NCBI GenBank assembly: GCA_031082425.1 | Contig: JAVHLB010000001.1 | Location: forward strand, 287,723 to 351,722 | DNA: 64,000 nucleotides | DNA from: Candidatus Edwardsbacteria bacterium | Lineage (GTDB): Bacteria; Edwardsbacteria; AC1; EtOH8 | Direction of reading: 5' to 3' | Shown: positions 34,318 through 42,060 of the stretch, in pieces | Layout: the number at the start of each line of letters is the position of its first letter | Numbering within the stretch: position 1 is the stretch's first letter | The notes under the pieces: generated by a model | The model's input: only the letters and a program-made list of their open reading frames with translations | What the model was told of the DNA's origin: nothing | Database searches by the model: none | Program-made: the position numbers and the translations under genes

Positions 34318-34830
34318 TTAATCAGCTACAATTCCGTCTTTCATTTTTCCAAGGCTTCTGAATTCATTGACCGATATTATGCCAAAAATTAAAACACCCA
34401 GCAGAATGAACCATAGTTTGTCATTCTTGTAGGGGTCGTTCACCGGCAGGTTGAAGGCGGGGTTCGCTTTTGAATAAATGATGTTGACGTTAGCTCCTTC
34501 GGCCAGGGCCTCAAAATCGGCCAGGCGGACCTGGGTCATCTTGGGGATCAGCCCGAACAATACTTTTCTTTGGTACCGTTGTTTCCCCGCCTCAAATTCG
34601 TAAGCCAGGTAATACGACCTGCCGGTGCGGCTGGTGGCGGCCTCTTTGCCCACCACCCTGGCCGGGGCTTCGGCCCTGCTGATGGCTATCATTCCCTCGG
34701 TGAGGATCTTGTCGGCGGCCAGCAAGGCCAGGAATAAGGAAAGGATGAGAAACACATAAGCAAAAACCCGCCGCATGGCCGGCGGCACTGGCTTGGCGAC
34801 AGCGTTTATTTGGTTGGTTTGGTTTTCCAT
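34318..34830 (-). CDS. DUF3592-like membrane protein
   Basis: This 170-residue protein has two membrane helices (about 22-42 and 138-155) around an extracytoplasmic or cytosolic beta domain. The beta domain carries the family-type pattern GRSYYLAYEFEAGKQRYQRKV...V-x-Y-x-x-x-NPAF. The signature matches DUF3592 proteins, whose role is unknown. AAAGG precedes ATG 34830. It is single-gene by spacing and lies at the edge of an AT-richer patch. Confidence 0.7.
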   Translation of the reverse strand: MENQTNQINAVAKPVPPAMRRVFAYVFLILSLFLALLAADKILTEGMIAISRAEAPARVVGKEAATSRTGRSYYLAYEFEAGKQRYQRKVLFGLIPKMTQVRLADFEALAEGANVNIIYSKANPAFNLPVNDPYKNDKLWFILLGVLIFGIISVNEFRSLGKMKDGIVAD

Positions 34831-34887
34831 TTAGCCTTTCAATTGGTGGTGGTAGGGGCGGGGGCATATTTTGAGGCATATTATTAC

Positions 34888-35451
34888 TCAGGGTTTAGTA
34901 TTATCAAATGCTTCAATTGGTAGCTTCTCTGCGTCAATGACATTAAAAGTTGAATCGAGTGTAAATATGTATTTTATCAACACCCTTTCTTTTTTTGGTC
35001 CCCGGGCACGGAAGGTATGGCCTATTTTATAACCCTTAAAATAGGGTTTGAATGTATCTTCCTCCGCATAATAATTTTTTGCAACCAAACGCCACAGGGC
35101 ACCAATTTTTTCACCACTTATACCTTCATCTTCAGTAAAAACCCTATAAACCTTAAGATACTTTTCTTTCATCGGTAATTTAAAAAGCTGTTGTAGCTTG
35201 GCTTTAGAAGAATTTTTCTTTAAGGGTATCAATAAAGCACAAGAATCAAATACTTTGCTGGCCCTTGGTGTATCAAAATATTTCTCATAAAATACAGAAT
35301 CAAGAGTATTCCAAGAAACACTTTCGTAGTAACTGGGATCATTAAGATATTGTCCGATATTTTTACTAACCGCTTTCTTTGCGTGGTCAAGGGGTGTTTT
35401 AGAGCAACCCGTCGCAACCAATAATAGCAATAAAGTGATCAGGCATTTCAT
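34888..35451 (-). CDS. Lipoprotein of unknown function
   Basis: This 187-residue protein starts at ATG 35451 behind GAGGAA, with a lipoprotein signal (1-15) and lipobox VATGC (Cys16). The mature part is lysine- and tyrosine-rich with KAVSKNIGQYLNDPSYYESVSWNTLDS near its start. I do not recognise a family. Codon and base use are AT-richer than the neighbours at 30-34 kb and 37-43 kb, shared by the next two genes. This supports a recently acquired or fast-evolving patch. Confidence 0.65.
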   Translation of the reverse strand: MKCLITLLLLLVATGCSKTPLDHAKKAVSKNIGQYLNDPSYYESVSWNTLDSVFYEKYFDTPRASKVFDSCALLIPLKKNSSKAKLQQLFKLPMKEKYLKVYRVFTEDEGISGEKIGALWRLVAKNYYAEEDTFKPYFKGYKIGHTFRARGPKKERVLIKYIFTLDSTFNVIDAEKLPIEAFDNTKP

Positions 35452-35520
35452 GGGTGTTTCCTCGTTTAGTGTGCACTATTTTTATTAATAACCTATCGAG
35501 TGCTGTTTGAACATATAACA

Positions 35521-36042
35521 TTAGTTGGCTATATCAGATTCTTTAAAGTTACCATCCTTCCCTATGACATCGTGAAATTCTAACAAAGCAACAAGTTCGA
35601 ATATTTTGTGAAACAATATGAGAAAAACACCTTTTATGAATAAATTAAGACTATCGGTACTCACCCGCTTTATTTTTATATATTCGTGACCCAATGATTG
35701 ACCAATGTTTTCAATATCGTTAACAGTAATTGTTTTATCTTTGTCGTGTGCGCATTTATTGCGCACGGTGTTTAAATTTTTAATTGCTTGTATACATGTG
35801 TTGTCTAATATATCAAAGGCGTCAACTAATTGTAATTTTTGATTAAAGGATAAATGCCCGCTTTCAATTATTTTATCACCACGCTTTAATTTGGTTTTAA
35901 TTATTCTTTCCATCAAATTTTCAACAATAAGATGAAAACGTAATACAACTAAAACCACATCGTCTTTTGAATCTAATGTAAGTGAAAATTTATTATATTC
36001 CTTATCAATATATTCTTCAAATATTTTTTTATTCTTTTTCAT
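35521..36042 (-). CDS. AT-rich HEPN-like protein
   Basis: This 173-residue protein starts at ATG 36042 behind AGAGG; a longer reading runs through a copy of the serS 3' end and is not credible. It is mainly helical, with LIVENLMERIIKTKL, LSFNQKLQLVDAF and the motif RNKCAH (R-x4-H) after LNTVRN. This matches the HEPN/DUF4145-type consensus, in which R and H can form a ribonuclease site. Such proteins are often parts of toxin or defence loci, but no antitoxin (for example MNT) is adjacent. It is clearly lower in G+C than its neighbours. Confidence 0.65.
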   Translation of the reverse strand: MKKNKKIFEEYIDKEYNKFSLTLDSKDDVVLVVLRFHLIVENLMERIIKTKLKRGDKIIESGHLSFNQKLQLVDAFDILDNTCIQAIKNLNTVRNKCAHDKDKTITVNDIENIGQSLGHEYIKIKRVSTDSLNLFIKGVFLILFHKIFELVALLEFHDVIGKDGNFKESDIAN

Positions 36043-36083
36043 TTTAACCTCTATAAAACAGTAAAAATATTTCTTTATCACAG

Positions 36084-36112
36084 CCATCCCCATATACGTC
36101 CGTAAAACCTTC
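36084..36112 (-). repeat. Degenerate copy of the serS 3' end (copy A)
   Basis: The segment reads on the minus strand as KVLRTYMGMAVIK, resembling the SerRS C-terminus EVLRPFMGMDLIK. It lacks the stop at the serS position. It lies upstream of the HEPN-like gene. Confidence 0.7.
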
Positions 36113-36121
36113 AGGGTTTGG

Positions 36122-36236
36122 GCGATGGGTTGAAACCCATCGCTGGTTGTCACCAAGGCCGCCGTTGCGGCCTGGGCCGTACGAGGTTTCGTAGAAACCT
36201 TGATGAATAACCAGCGATATCATTAATGGTATCGCT
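36122..36236. other. Highly structured intergenic element
   Basis: Four hairpins in 115 bases: GCGATGGGT/ACCCATCGC (36122-36143), AGGCCGC/GCGGCCT (36156-36173), AGGTTTC/GAAACCT (36184-36200) and AGCGATA/TATCGCT (36213-36236). CGCTGGTT (36141-36148) can pair with AACCAGCG (36209-36216), enclosing the two middle hairpins. It lies between two copies of the serS 3' end. No protein is encoded; strand and function are unknown. Confidence 0.6.
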
Positions 36237-36256
36237 TAAAATAAATGGATCACCGG

Positions 36257-36306
36257 ATTACATCCATCCCCATGAACGGCCGTAAAACCTCCGGTACGGT
36301 AATGCC
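36257..36306 (-). repeat. Near-identical copy of the serS 3' end (copy B)
   Basis: About 50 bases match serS 36970-37020 with roughly four differences. On the minus strand it reads ITVPEVLRPFMGMDVIR then a stop codon, so it preserves the SerRS C-terminal residues and stop with silent or conservative changes. Confidence 0.85.
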
Positions 36307-36310
36307 AAAA

Positions 36311-36940
36311 TTATTTAAATGGTACGCCCATAGTATCGGTTAACATAATGCTTTTTAGGATTTCTTCACCTTCTTTGATGATCAAAGAGTCAAGCTCTCC
36401 TTCCAACCCCCGTTCTGATATTTCAGCCTCCAATATCACACGGTTGCTTTTATAAATAGGGTGGATGCACCTAAAACCTTGTGAGCGTAAGCTAAGTGGT
36501 GTGTTTGGTGCCTGGGCCGGATTACGGTCGATGACCCGCTCGGTCCAGTTAACACACCATTGTCCTTGCCGGTTAGTGGGAGTCTGGGTAAAGTTTACCA
36601 TTTTATATCGTAAAGTATCATGAACCGTATGTTTTTCTTTGTCAATTGCTACCAAATCCTCAAGACTTGTGGCCGCACGCGCCATTCTTCTTAAATTGAT
36701 CTCTACAAAGGCGGTGTGAGTAGTTGATGGAAGTTTCTTCCTAAAACGTGCCACATCGTCTTTTTGCTCGCTTAACAATACAAACCACCCCGTATCCGGC
36801 GGTCTGGCCACGGTAAATCCATAAAAACTCAACCGAGGCTGCATTTTGGAAACAGGTATAATGTAATGGCTACTGCATGAGACAACAGCAACAATGATCA
36901 AAATAAAAAGCGAAAGATATAACCCTGTTCTCTTTTTCAT
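36311..36940 (-). CDS. Lipoprotein of unknown function in the serS islet
   Basis: This 209-residue protein starts at ATG 36940 behind GAGGGG. It has a lipoprotein signal (1-21) with lipobox VVSC (Cys22) and a mixed alpha/beta mature part including GFTVARPPDTGWFVLLSEQKDDVARFRK. No family is recognised. The gene is flanked on one side by serS and on the other by a near-identical copy of the serS 3' end (36257-36306), so it looks like the cargo of a small insertion. Its G+C is lower than that of serS. Confidence 0.65.
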   Translation of the reverse strand: MKKRTGLYLSLFILIIVAVVSCSSHYIIPVSKMQPRLSFYGFTVARPPDTGWFVLLSEQKDDVARFRKKLPSTTHTAFVEINLRRMARAATSLEDLVAIDKEKHTVHDTLRYKMVNFTQTPTNRQGQWCVNWTERVIDRNPAQAPNTPLSLRSQGFRCIHPIYKSNRVILEAEISERGLEGELDSLIIKEGEEILKSIMLTDTMGVPFK

Positions 36941-36966
36941 TTTCCCCTCGTTTTAATATTGCAAGC

Positions 36967-38238
36967 TTACTTGATTAAATCCATCCCCATAAACGGCCGT
37001 AAAACCTCCGGCACGGTAATGCTGCCGTCGGCGTTCTGGTAATTCTCCATCACCGCTATCATGGTCCGGGGCAGGGCCAGGCCCGAGCCGTTCAACGTAT
37101 GCACGAACTCCGGCTTGGCCTTGGGTTCCCGGCGGAACTTGATATTGGCCCGGCGGGCCTGGAAATCCCCGAAGTTGGAGCAAGAAGAGACCTCCAGCCA
37201 CTCCTGGCAGCCCGGGGCCCAAACCTCCACATCGTAGGTCTTCACCGAGGAGAAGGTCAGGTCGGCGGTGCACAGCTGGACCACGCGGTAGCGCAGGCCC
37301 AGCATCTCCGGGATGGCGCAGGCGTCGGCCAGCAGCTTCTGCAGTTCCTCATTTGAATTCTCCGGCAGGGAGAACTTGACCAGCTCCACCTTGTCGAACT
37401 GGTGGCCCCGCTTGATGCCCCTAACATCCTTGCCGGCCGACATCTTCTCCCGCCGGAAGCATGGGGTGTAGGCCACGTGATATAAAGGAAGCTGGCTTCC
37501 GTCCAAAATTTCGCCCCGGTACATGTTGGTCACCGGCACCTCGGCGGTGGGGATCAGCCAGAAATCCTCCTCGGCGTCGTGATACAGGTTGTCGGCGAAC
37601 TTGGGCAGCTGGCCGGTGCCGATCAGGCAGTGGTGGTTCACTATGTAGGGCGGAAGGATCTCGCGGTAGCCGTGCTTTTGGGTGTGAACATCCAGCATCA
37701 GGGCGATCAGGGCCCTTTGCAGGCGGGCCCCGGCCCCTTTGAGCAGATAGAAGCGGGTGCCGGACATCTTGACCCCTCGCTCGAAATCTATGATATCCAG
37801 CTTCTCGCCCAGCTCCCAGTGGGGCTGGGGGGCAAAGCCGAATTTCTTCTCTTCGCCCACGGTCTTCTCCACCACGTTGTCCTTTTCGCTCTGGCCCGGC
37901 GGGACGGTGGGGTCGGGCAGGTTGGGCAGGGCCAGGGTGATCTCGGTCAGCTTCTCTTCGACAGAGCGCAGCTCGTCGTCCAAAAGCTTTATCTGGTCGC
38001 CCACCCGGCGCATCTCCAGAACCTTCTTGTCGGCTTCGGGAGACTTTTCCTTCTTCAGCCTGGCGATCTCCTCGGAGACCTTGTTGCGTTCCGATTTCAG
38101 GGTCTCCACTTCCTGCAGGACGGCCCGGCGCTTGGCGTCCAGCTCCAGGAACGGCCCCAGGTCGGCCTTCTCGCCCTTCTTGGCCAGGCCCTCCTTTACC
38201 AGTTCGATGTTCTCCCGGATGAATTTGAGATCCAGCAT
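36967..38238 (-). CDS. serS: Seryl-tRNA synthetase
   Basis: The 423 residues match SerRS from end to end. There is an N-terminal coiled-coil arm (about 28-110, ALQEVETLKSERNKVSEEIARLKKEK) and class-II motif 2 (FRREKMSAGKDVRGIKRGHQFDKVE-like region). Motif 3 is near the C-terminus (NGSGLALPRTMIAVMENYQ). The end is PEVLRPFMGMDLIK. It charges tRNA-Ser (and tRNA-Sec if present). AGAGGC precedes ATG 38238. Two extra copies of its last 15-20 codons lie downstream. Confidence 0.97.
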   Translation of the reverse strand: MLDLKFIRENIELVKEGLAKKGEKADLGPFLELDAKRRAVLQEVETLKSERNKVSEEIARLKKEKSPEADKKVLEMRRVGDQIKLLDDELRSVEEKLTEITLALPNLPDPTVPPGQSEKDNVVEKTVGEEKKFGFAPQPHWELGEKLDIIDFERGVKMSGTRFYLLKGAGARLQRALIALMLDVHTQKHGYREILPPYIVNHHCLIGTGQLPKFADNLYHDAEEDFWLIPTAEVPVTNMYRGEILDGSQLPLYHVAYTPCFRREKMSAGKDVRGIKRGHQFDKVELVKFSLPENSNEELQKLLADACAIPEMLGLRYRVVQLCTADLTFSSVKTYDVEVWAPGCQEWLEVSSCSNFGDFQARRANIKFRREPKAKPEFVHTLNGSGLALPRTMIAVMENYQNADGSITVPEVLRPFMGMDLIK

Positions 38239-38299
38239 AATGCCTCTGTATTGGTAAATGGTTAATAGTTATTCGTTATTAGTTGACATCACCCTCGGT

Positions 38300-38326
38300 T
38301 CCTCTCCTAAGACATTAAGAGAGGGA
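38300..38326. repeat. Palindromic repeat CTCTCCTAA...TTAAGAGAGG
   Basis: The imperfect palindrome (38300-38310 with 38315-38326) closely matches the hairpin at 25707-25732, including its CATTA loop sequence. It is intergenic, between serS and the kinase gene. Confidence 0.65.
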
Positions 38327-38345
38327 AGCTGTTAGGCAGGGAGAG

Positions 38346-39350
38346 TCATTTCAGCAGATGCGACAACGCTGAAAAGTCGAGATCCAGGAAGGGCACCTCC
38401 CGCTCGATCCGCTCTTTGCGGCCCTTCATGAACCCGGCCACCCAGGGGTTGGTGATGTTGCTGACGTCGAAACTGCGGTGGATCACGGCGTAGAGGTCTA
38501 TCTCCCGGATCTTCAGGAAATGCGGGACCTCCTTGAGCCACTTGGGGTCCAGCTGGTTCTCTTGGGCGTAGCCGGCCAGAAAGTGGGTCAGGAATTCTTC
38601 GACCGAAGCGATATCCGGCTCCTTGCCAGCGGTCATGTAGAACAGCACGATGGCGATGTCGCAGACGAACCAGGAATACAGGCTGTCGTCAAAATCGAAC
38701 AGGCAAAGGTTTCCGTTTTGGTCCACCAACATATTGCTGCTGTGGGCATCATAATGGATCAGCCCGAAGGACTCCCGGTCCCGGGGCAGGGCCGACACCC
38801 GGTCCATGACCTCCCGGTATCTTTTCCGGGCCAGGGCCTCCGGCTCCGGCAGATGCTTTACGCATTCGGTGTTGGCGGAGTCCTCCCATTGGGGCCGCTT
38901 GGCCAAGGGGTCTTTCGGCTGATAGTCCTTGGTCAACGCGTGCATCCTTCCCAGCAGACGGCCGTAGGTCCGGTAAAGCTGGGGGCTCCAGCCGGCCTCA
39001 TGGACCGGGCGGCCGTCTATTTTCACAAAGGCGGTGGCCAAAAAATGCCCGCCCTGGCGGTCGTCGATCGGCTCCACCAGTCGGCCGTTCTCCGACATTA
39101 TCGCCCCGGCCACCGGCACCCCGTTCCCGGCCAGGTAGTTGATCCAGTCGGCTTCGCCCCGGATCAGCTCCTGGCTGCGGCGCAGGCTGTGGCCCAGGCG
39201 CAGGATGTACTGCTTGGAATCCCGTTCAAACGAATAGATGAAACTCTCGAACCCGCCCAGTTCCCGGATTTTTTCTTCCGGCACGGCATAGCGCTCCATG
39301 GCCTCGGCCAGGATATGCTGGTTGAACCGGTCCTTGATACGGCTTTCCAT
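38346..39350 (-). CDS. Aminoglycoside-phosphotransferase-fold kinase (APH family)
   Basis: This 334-residue protein starts at ATG 39350, with GGAG six bases upstream. The protein-kinase-like APH fold is shown by an N-lobe with ILRLGHS and an E, the Brenner catalytic loop HYDAHSSNML and the metal motif LFDFDDS. Homologous enzymes phosphorylate aminoglycosides, choline, homoserine or sugars; the acceptor cannot be assigned. An extended -10 element TGC-TATAAT lies on the minus strand at 39383-39378, about 30 bases before the start. Confidence 0.8.
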   Translation of the reverse strand: MESRIKDRFNQHILAEAMERYAVPEEKIRELGGFESFIYSFERDSKQYILRLGHSLRRSQELIRGEADWINYLAGNGVPVAGAIMSENGRLVEPIDDRQGGHFLATAFVKIDGRPVHEAGWSPQLYRTYGRLLGRMHALTKDYQPKDPLAKRPQWEDSANTECVKHLPEPEALARKRYREVMDRVSALPRDRESFGLIHYDAHSSNMLVDQNGNLCLFDFDDSLYSWFVCDIAIVLFYMTAGKEPDIASVEEFLTHFLAGYAQENQLDPKWLKEVPHFLKIREIDLYAVIHRSFDVSNITNPWVAGFMKGRKERIEREVPFLDLDFSALSHLLK

Positions 39351-39408
39351 CGGCAACTCCGTCAAGTTAGAACATCAATTATAGCACAAGGCTGGGGGAG
39401 GGCAGGAG

Positions 39409-40356
39409 TCATTTTTCCAGCCGGTCGATGGCGCCCACTATCTGCTGGGCCACGAAGATCAGCAGGTCCTTCTCGGCCTCGCTGAACGAGATCTCCTCGG
39501 TGTAGCTCTTGATGACCATGATGCCGACGGTCCGGTCCCCCTTCTTCAGGGGGATGCCCAGCCAGTTGACGAAGGGAGCGTTCATCTCGTCCATCTCCCC
39601 GGCCCGCATCTTCTCGGCGATGGTCTCGGAGGTGGCGAACAGCACCTGGCCGCTCTTGATGACGTACTCGAACAGCCCCTTGCCCAGCCTGGCGGGGGGC
39701 GGGGTGGCGCTGAACTCGTCGATATGATAGGGGAACTCCAGGATCTGGCTGTCCTGGTCGTACAGGGCCACCAGGAAGTTGCGGGCGTAGATCAGGCCGC
39801 CCAGGATGCTGTGCAGGTCGGAGAACAGCTGTTCCAGGCTGGGGGCGGCGGCGGCCTTCTGGGATATCTTGTACAGGGCCGACTGCAGGGCCTGGGCCTG
39901 CTTCCGGCCGGTGGTCTCCTCGCTGGTGGTTATGATGGCCACCGGCTCGCCGGCGGCATTCTTGACCACGTCCGATACCAGATGCACCGGGAAGATCGAA
40001 CCGTCCTGGCGGATGTTCAGGCCCTCGCGGCTCAGGCGCTTGATCTTGCGGGCCTGCTCCCGGGTCATGGGGTTCCAGATGCCGTTGGGGGCGAAGATCC
40101 GCACCTCCCGGCCGATCAGCTCACTGACCTGGTAGCCGTGCATCTGGGCCTCGGCCGGGTTGGAGTACAGTATCCGGCCCTCGATGTCCGAGATGGTCAC
40201 CCCCAGGGACATGGTGTCCACCAGCTGTTCCAGGGCCCGCAATTTCTGCCGGGTCCGGTCGTGCTCCAGGTCCTGGACCTCGGCCTCGGACAGGCGAATG
40301 CGCAGGGCGTGCAGCTCGTTGATAAGCTGTTCCTTAGATTTTTCCTGGTCTTCCAT
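39409..40356 (-). CDS. PAS-GAF sensor protein without output domain
   Basis: This 315-residue cytoplasmic protein has a coiled-coil N-terminus (1-40), a PAS domain (about 45-165, ISDIEGRILYSNPAEAQMHG and a PAC-like EETTGRKQ) and a GAF domain (about 175-310, SLEQLFSDLHSILGGLI... and LGIPLKKGDRTVGIMVIKSY). The chain ends at the GAF domain; no histidine kinase, GGDEF, EAL or HTH is attached. Such proteins usually sense a small ligand or redox state and signal to a partner. AGAGGA precedes ATG 40356. A cytoplasmic sensor role is inferred from domains only. Confidence 0.85.
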   Translation of the reverse strand: MEDQEKSKEQLINELHALRIRLSEAEVQDLEHDRTRQKLRALEQLVDTMSLGVTISDIEGRILYSNPAEAQMHGYQVSELIGREVRIFAPNGIWNPMTREQARKIKRLSREGLNIRQDGSIFPVHLVSDVVKNAAGEPVAIITTSEETTGRKQAQALQSALYKISQKAAAAPSLEQLFSDLHSILGGLIYARNFLVALYDQDSQILEFPYHIDEFSATPPPARLGKGLFEYVIKSGQVLFATSETIAEKMRAGEMDEMNAPFVNWLGIPLKKGDRTVGIMVIKSYTEEISFSEAEKDLLIFVAQQIVGAIDRLEK

Positions 40357-40392
40357 GAAACTATCCTCTAATAAAATGATTCGAAAACCGTT

Positions 40393-41226
40393 TCATATCC
40401 GTCCGGCCGACCTCAGCACAAAGATGGCATCGGCGGTGACATAGGGATTGCTTTTGATCCTGCTGGTCCCGCCCCAGTCAATCCCGGTCGTTCCCCGGGA
40501 CGTTTCTCGGGAAAACCGGTAAAACTTGACCTCGGCCGGCCAGCCGCCGTCCGGCAGCCGTTTCGACTCCAGCAGGTCCAGGGCCGTCCGGCAGCGGGGG
40601 TCATTAATGAGGCCGGCCTCGGCCATGGCCTTTAGCCCGGACAGGATGTTGTAGTGCCAATAGGCCGGGTAGGCCAGCCTGGTGAACCCGGGATCCATCA
40701 CCAGGTCGTCTTTTTTGCGCAGGAAAAGTTTCCGGGACAGGAAAAGCTCGGCGGCCTTTTCCGCGGCCCGGCGGGAGGTCTTGCAGGCGGTGATCCTGGC
40801 ATGCAGGGCCAGGGCCCTGAAGGGCGGCAGGGTCTCATGGAAGGACGAGGTGTGGGCCGAGGGTTTTTTGTCGCAGTTCCATCCGCCATCGGGCCACTGC
40901 CATTTTACAAGGTTGGATATCAGCTGCTCCACCCTTTGATCCGATATTCCCAGGGTCAGGGTGGAGAAGATGGCGTTGCCCTCCTGGGAGCCGCAGCGCC
41001 GGGCCTTGTCATTGATGATCTTGACGCTTTTCAGGTGACGTTCCGACAACAGCCATTCATACACCTGTTTTCGCAAGGGGATCAGTTCCCGGCTCCCCGC
41101 AGGATAGCCCAGGTCGGCCAGCTGCAGCAGCACCCAGTGGGCCCCCCGCCATTTGTGATAGGGATGGTGGGGGATGGTGCCGTCCGCTTGCTGTTCCGCC
41201 AGCAGGGCTTTGTAAATGTTTTTCAT
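40393..41226 (-). CDS. Terpenoid-cyclase/prenyltransferase-fold (alpha-toroid) protein
   Basis: The start is ATG 41226, overlapping the exonuclease III stop by four bases (ATGA). The 277-residue protein shows squalene-cyclase/prenyltransferase-type repeats with the QW-like pattern (WQWPDGGWNCDKK, LPDGGWPAEV), typical of alpha/alpha-barrel proteins. The DxDD or DDTA catalytic motif is not visible, so a cyclase reaction is doubtful; other members bind or process polysaccharides, including pectate-lyase-like proteins. There is no signal peptide, so it is probably cytoplasmic. Confidence 0.65.
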   Translation of the reverse strand: MKNIYKALLAEQQADGTIPHHPYHKWRGAHWVLLQLADLGYPAGSRELIPLRKQVYEWLLSERHLKSVKIINDKARRCGSQEGNAIFSTLTLGISDQRVEQLISNLVKWQWPDGGWNCDKKPSAHTSSFHETLPPFRALALHARITACKTSRRAAEKAAELFLSRKLFLRKKDDLVMDPGFTRLAYPAYWHYNILSGLKAMAEAGLINDPRCRTALDLLESKRLPDGGWPAEVKFYRFSRETSRGTTGIDWGGTSRIKSNPYVTADAIFVLRSAGRI

Positions 41227-41999
41227 ATCTCCATTTCCAGGCCGATGGGGCAGTGGTCCGAGCCCATCACCTCGGGCAGGATATAGGCCTTCTTGATATT
41301 CTTCTTTAAATTCTGGCTGGCGTAAAAGTAATCGATCCTCCAGCCCACGTTGCGGTCGCGGGCCCGGGAGATCACATCCCACCAGGTGTAGCGGCCGGGC
41401 GAGGGATCGAACAGCCGCAAGGTGTCGATGAACCCCAGCTCCAAAAAGCGGTCCATCCATTCCCGCTCCTGGGGCAGAAAGCCGGAGACCCTGGAGTTCT
41501 CCCTGGGCCTGGCCAGGTCTATCTCCTTGTGCGCGGTGTTGACGTCCCCGCAGATGATTATCTTCTTGTCCTTCTTCAGCAGCTTTTTCATTTCCAGCAG
41601 AAACGCTTCGTAAAAATCCATCTTATACTTCAGCCGTTCCGGCGAGGCCTTGCCGTTGGGGAAGTAGATGTTGAACAGGATGAATTTGCCGTAATCGGCC
41701 TGCAGGACGCGGCCCTCGTCGTCGAACCTGGCAGCCCCGAAGGTCTGTTTGACTGACAGCGGCTTCTCTTTGGAGAACAGGGCCACCCCGCTGTAGCCGG
41801 GTTTTTGGGCCGAGGCAAAGTGAATGTCATATCCCGGAATATTCTCCAGCTCTTTGGCCACCTGCTCCGGCCTGGCCTTGGTCTCCTGCAGGCAGAGAAT
41901 ATCGGGCCGGGCCTTGGCCACCCATGGGGCAAAGCCCTTTTTGAAGACGGCTCGCAGACCGTTGACGTTCCAGGAAAGCAGGGTTGTTCGCATAATCAT
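41223..41999 (-). CDS. xthA: Exodeoxyribonuclease III
   Basis: This 258-residue exonuclease III/AP endonuclease repairs abasic sites and trims 3' blocks. Landmarks are LLSWNVNGLRA at the N-terminus, LQETKA, the catalytic ICGDVNTAHKEIDL, WWDVISRARDRNVGWRIDY and the terminal SDHCPIGLEM. Two in-frame ATG codons (41999 and 41993) precede the core, neither with a clear ribosome site. It overlaps the cyclase-fold gene by four bases and thus leads a two-gene unit. Confidence 0.95.
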   Translation of the reverse strand: MIMRTTLLSWNVNGLRAVFKKGFAPWVAKARPDILCLQETKARPEQVAKELENIPGYDIHFASAQKPGYSGVALFSKEKPLSVKQTFGAARFDDEGRVLQADYGKFILFNIYFPNGKASPERLKYKMDFYEAFLLEMKKLLKKDKKIIICGDVNTAHKEIDLARPRENSRVSGFLPQEREWMDRFLELGFIDTLRLFDPSPGRYTWWDVISRARDRNVGWRIDYFYASQNLKKNIKKAYILPEVMGSDHCPIGLEMEI

Positions 42000-42008
42000 T
42001 TTAGGTTT

Positions 42009-42056
42009 AATGGGACGCAGATTTTCGCAGATTACACAGAGCTAATCTACAGGTTC
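42009..42056. repeat. Half-element of the GGGACGC(A/G)GAT family
   Basis: TAATGGGACGCAGATTTTCG and following bases resemble the arm of the palindrome at 34250 and the element at 48330. It is a non-coding remnant upstream of the exonuclease gene. Confidence 0.5.
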
Positions 42057-42060
42057 TGTT

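Noticed and set aside
36043..36156. N-terminal extension of the HEPN-like protein
   Set aside because: The extension translates a copy of the serS 3' end; ATG 36042 has its own ribosome site.
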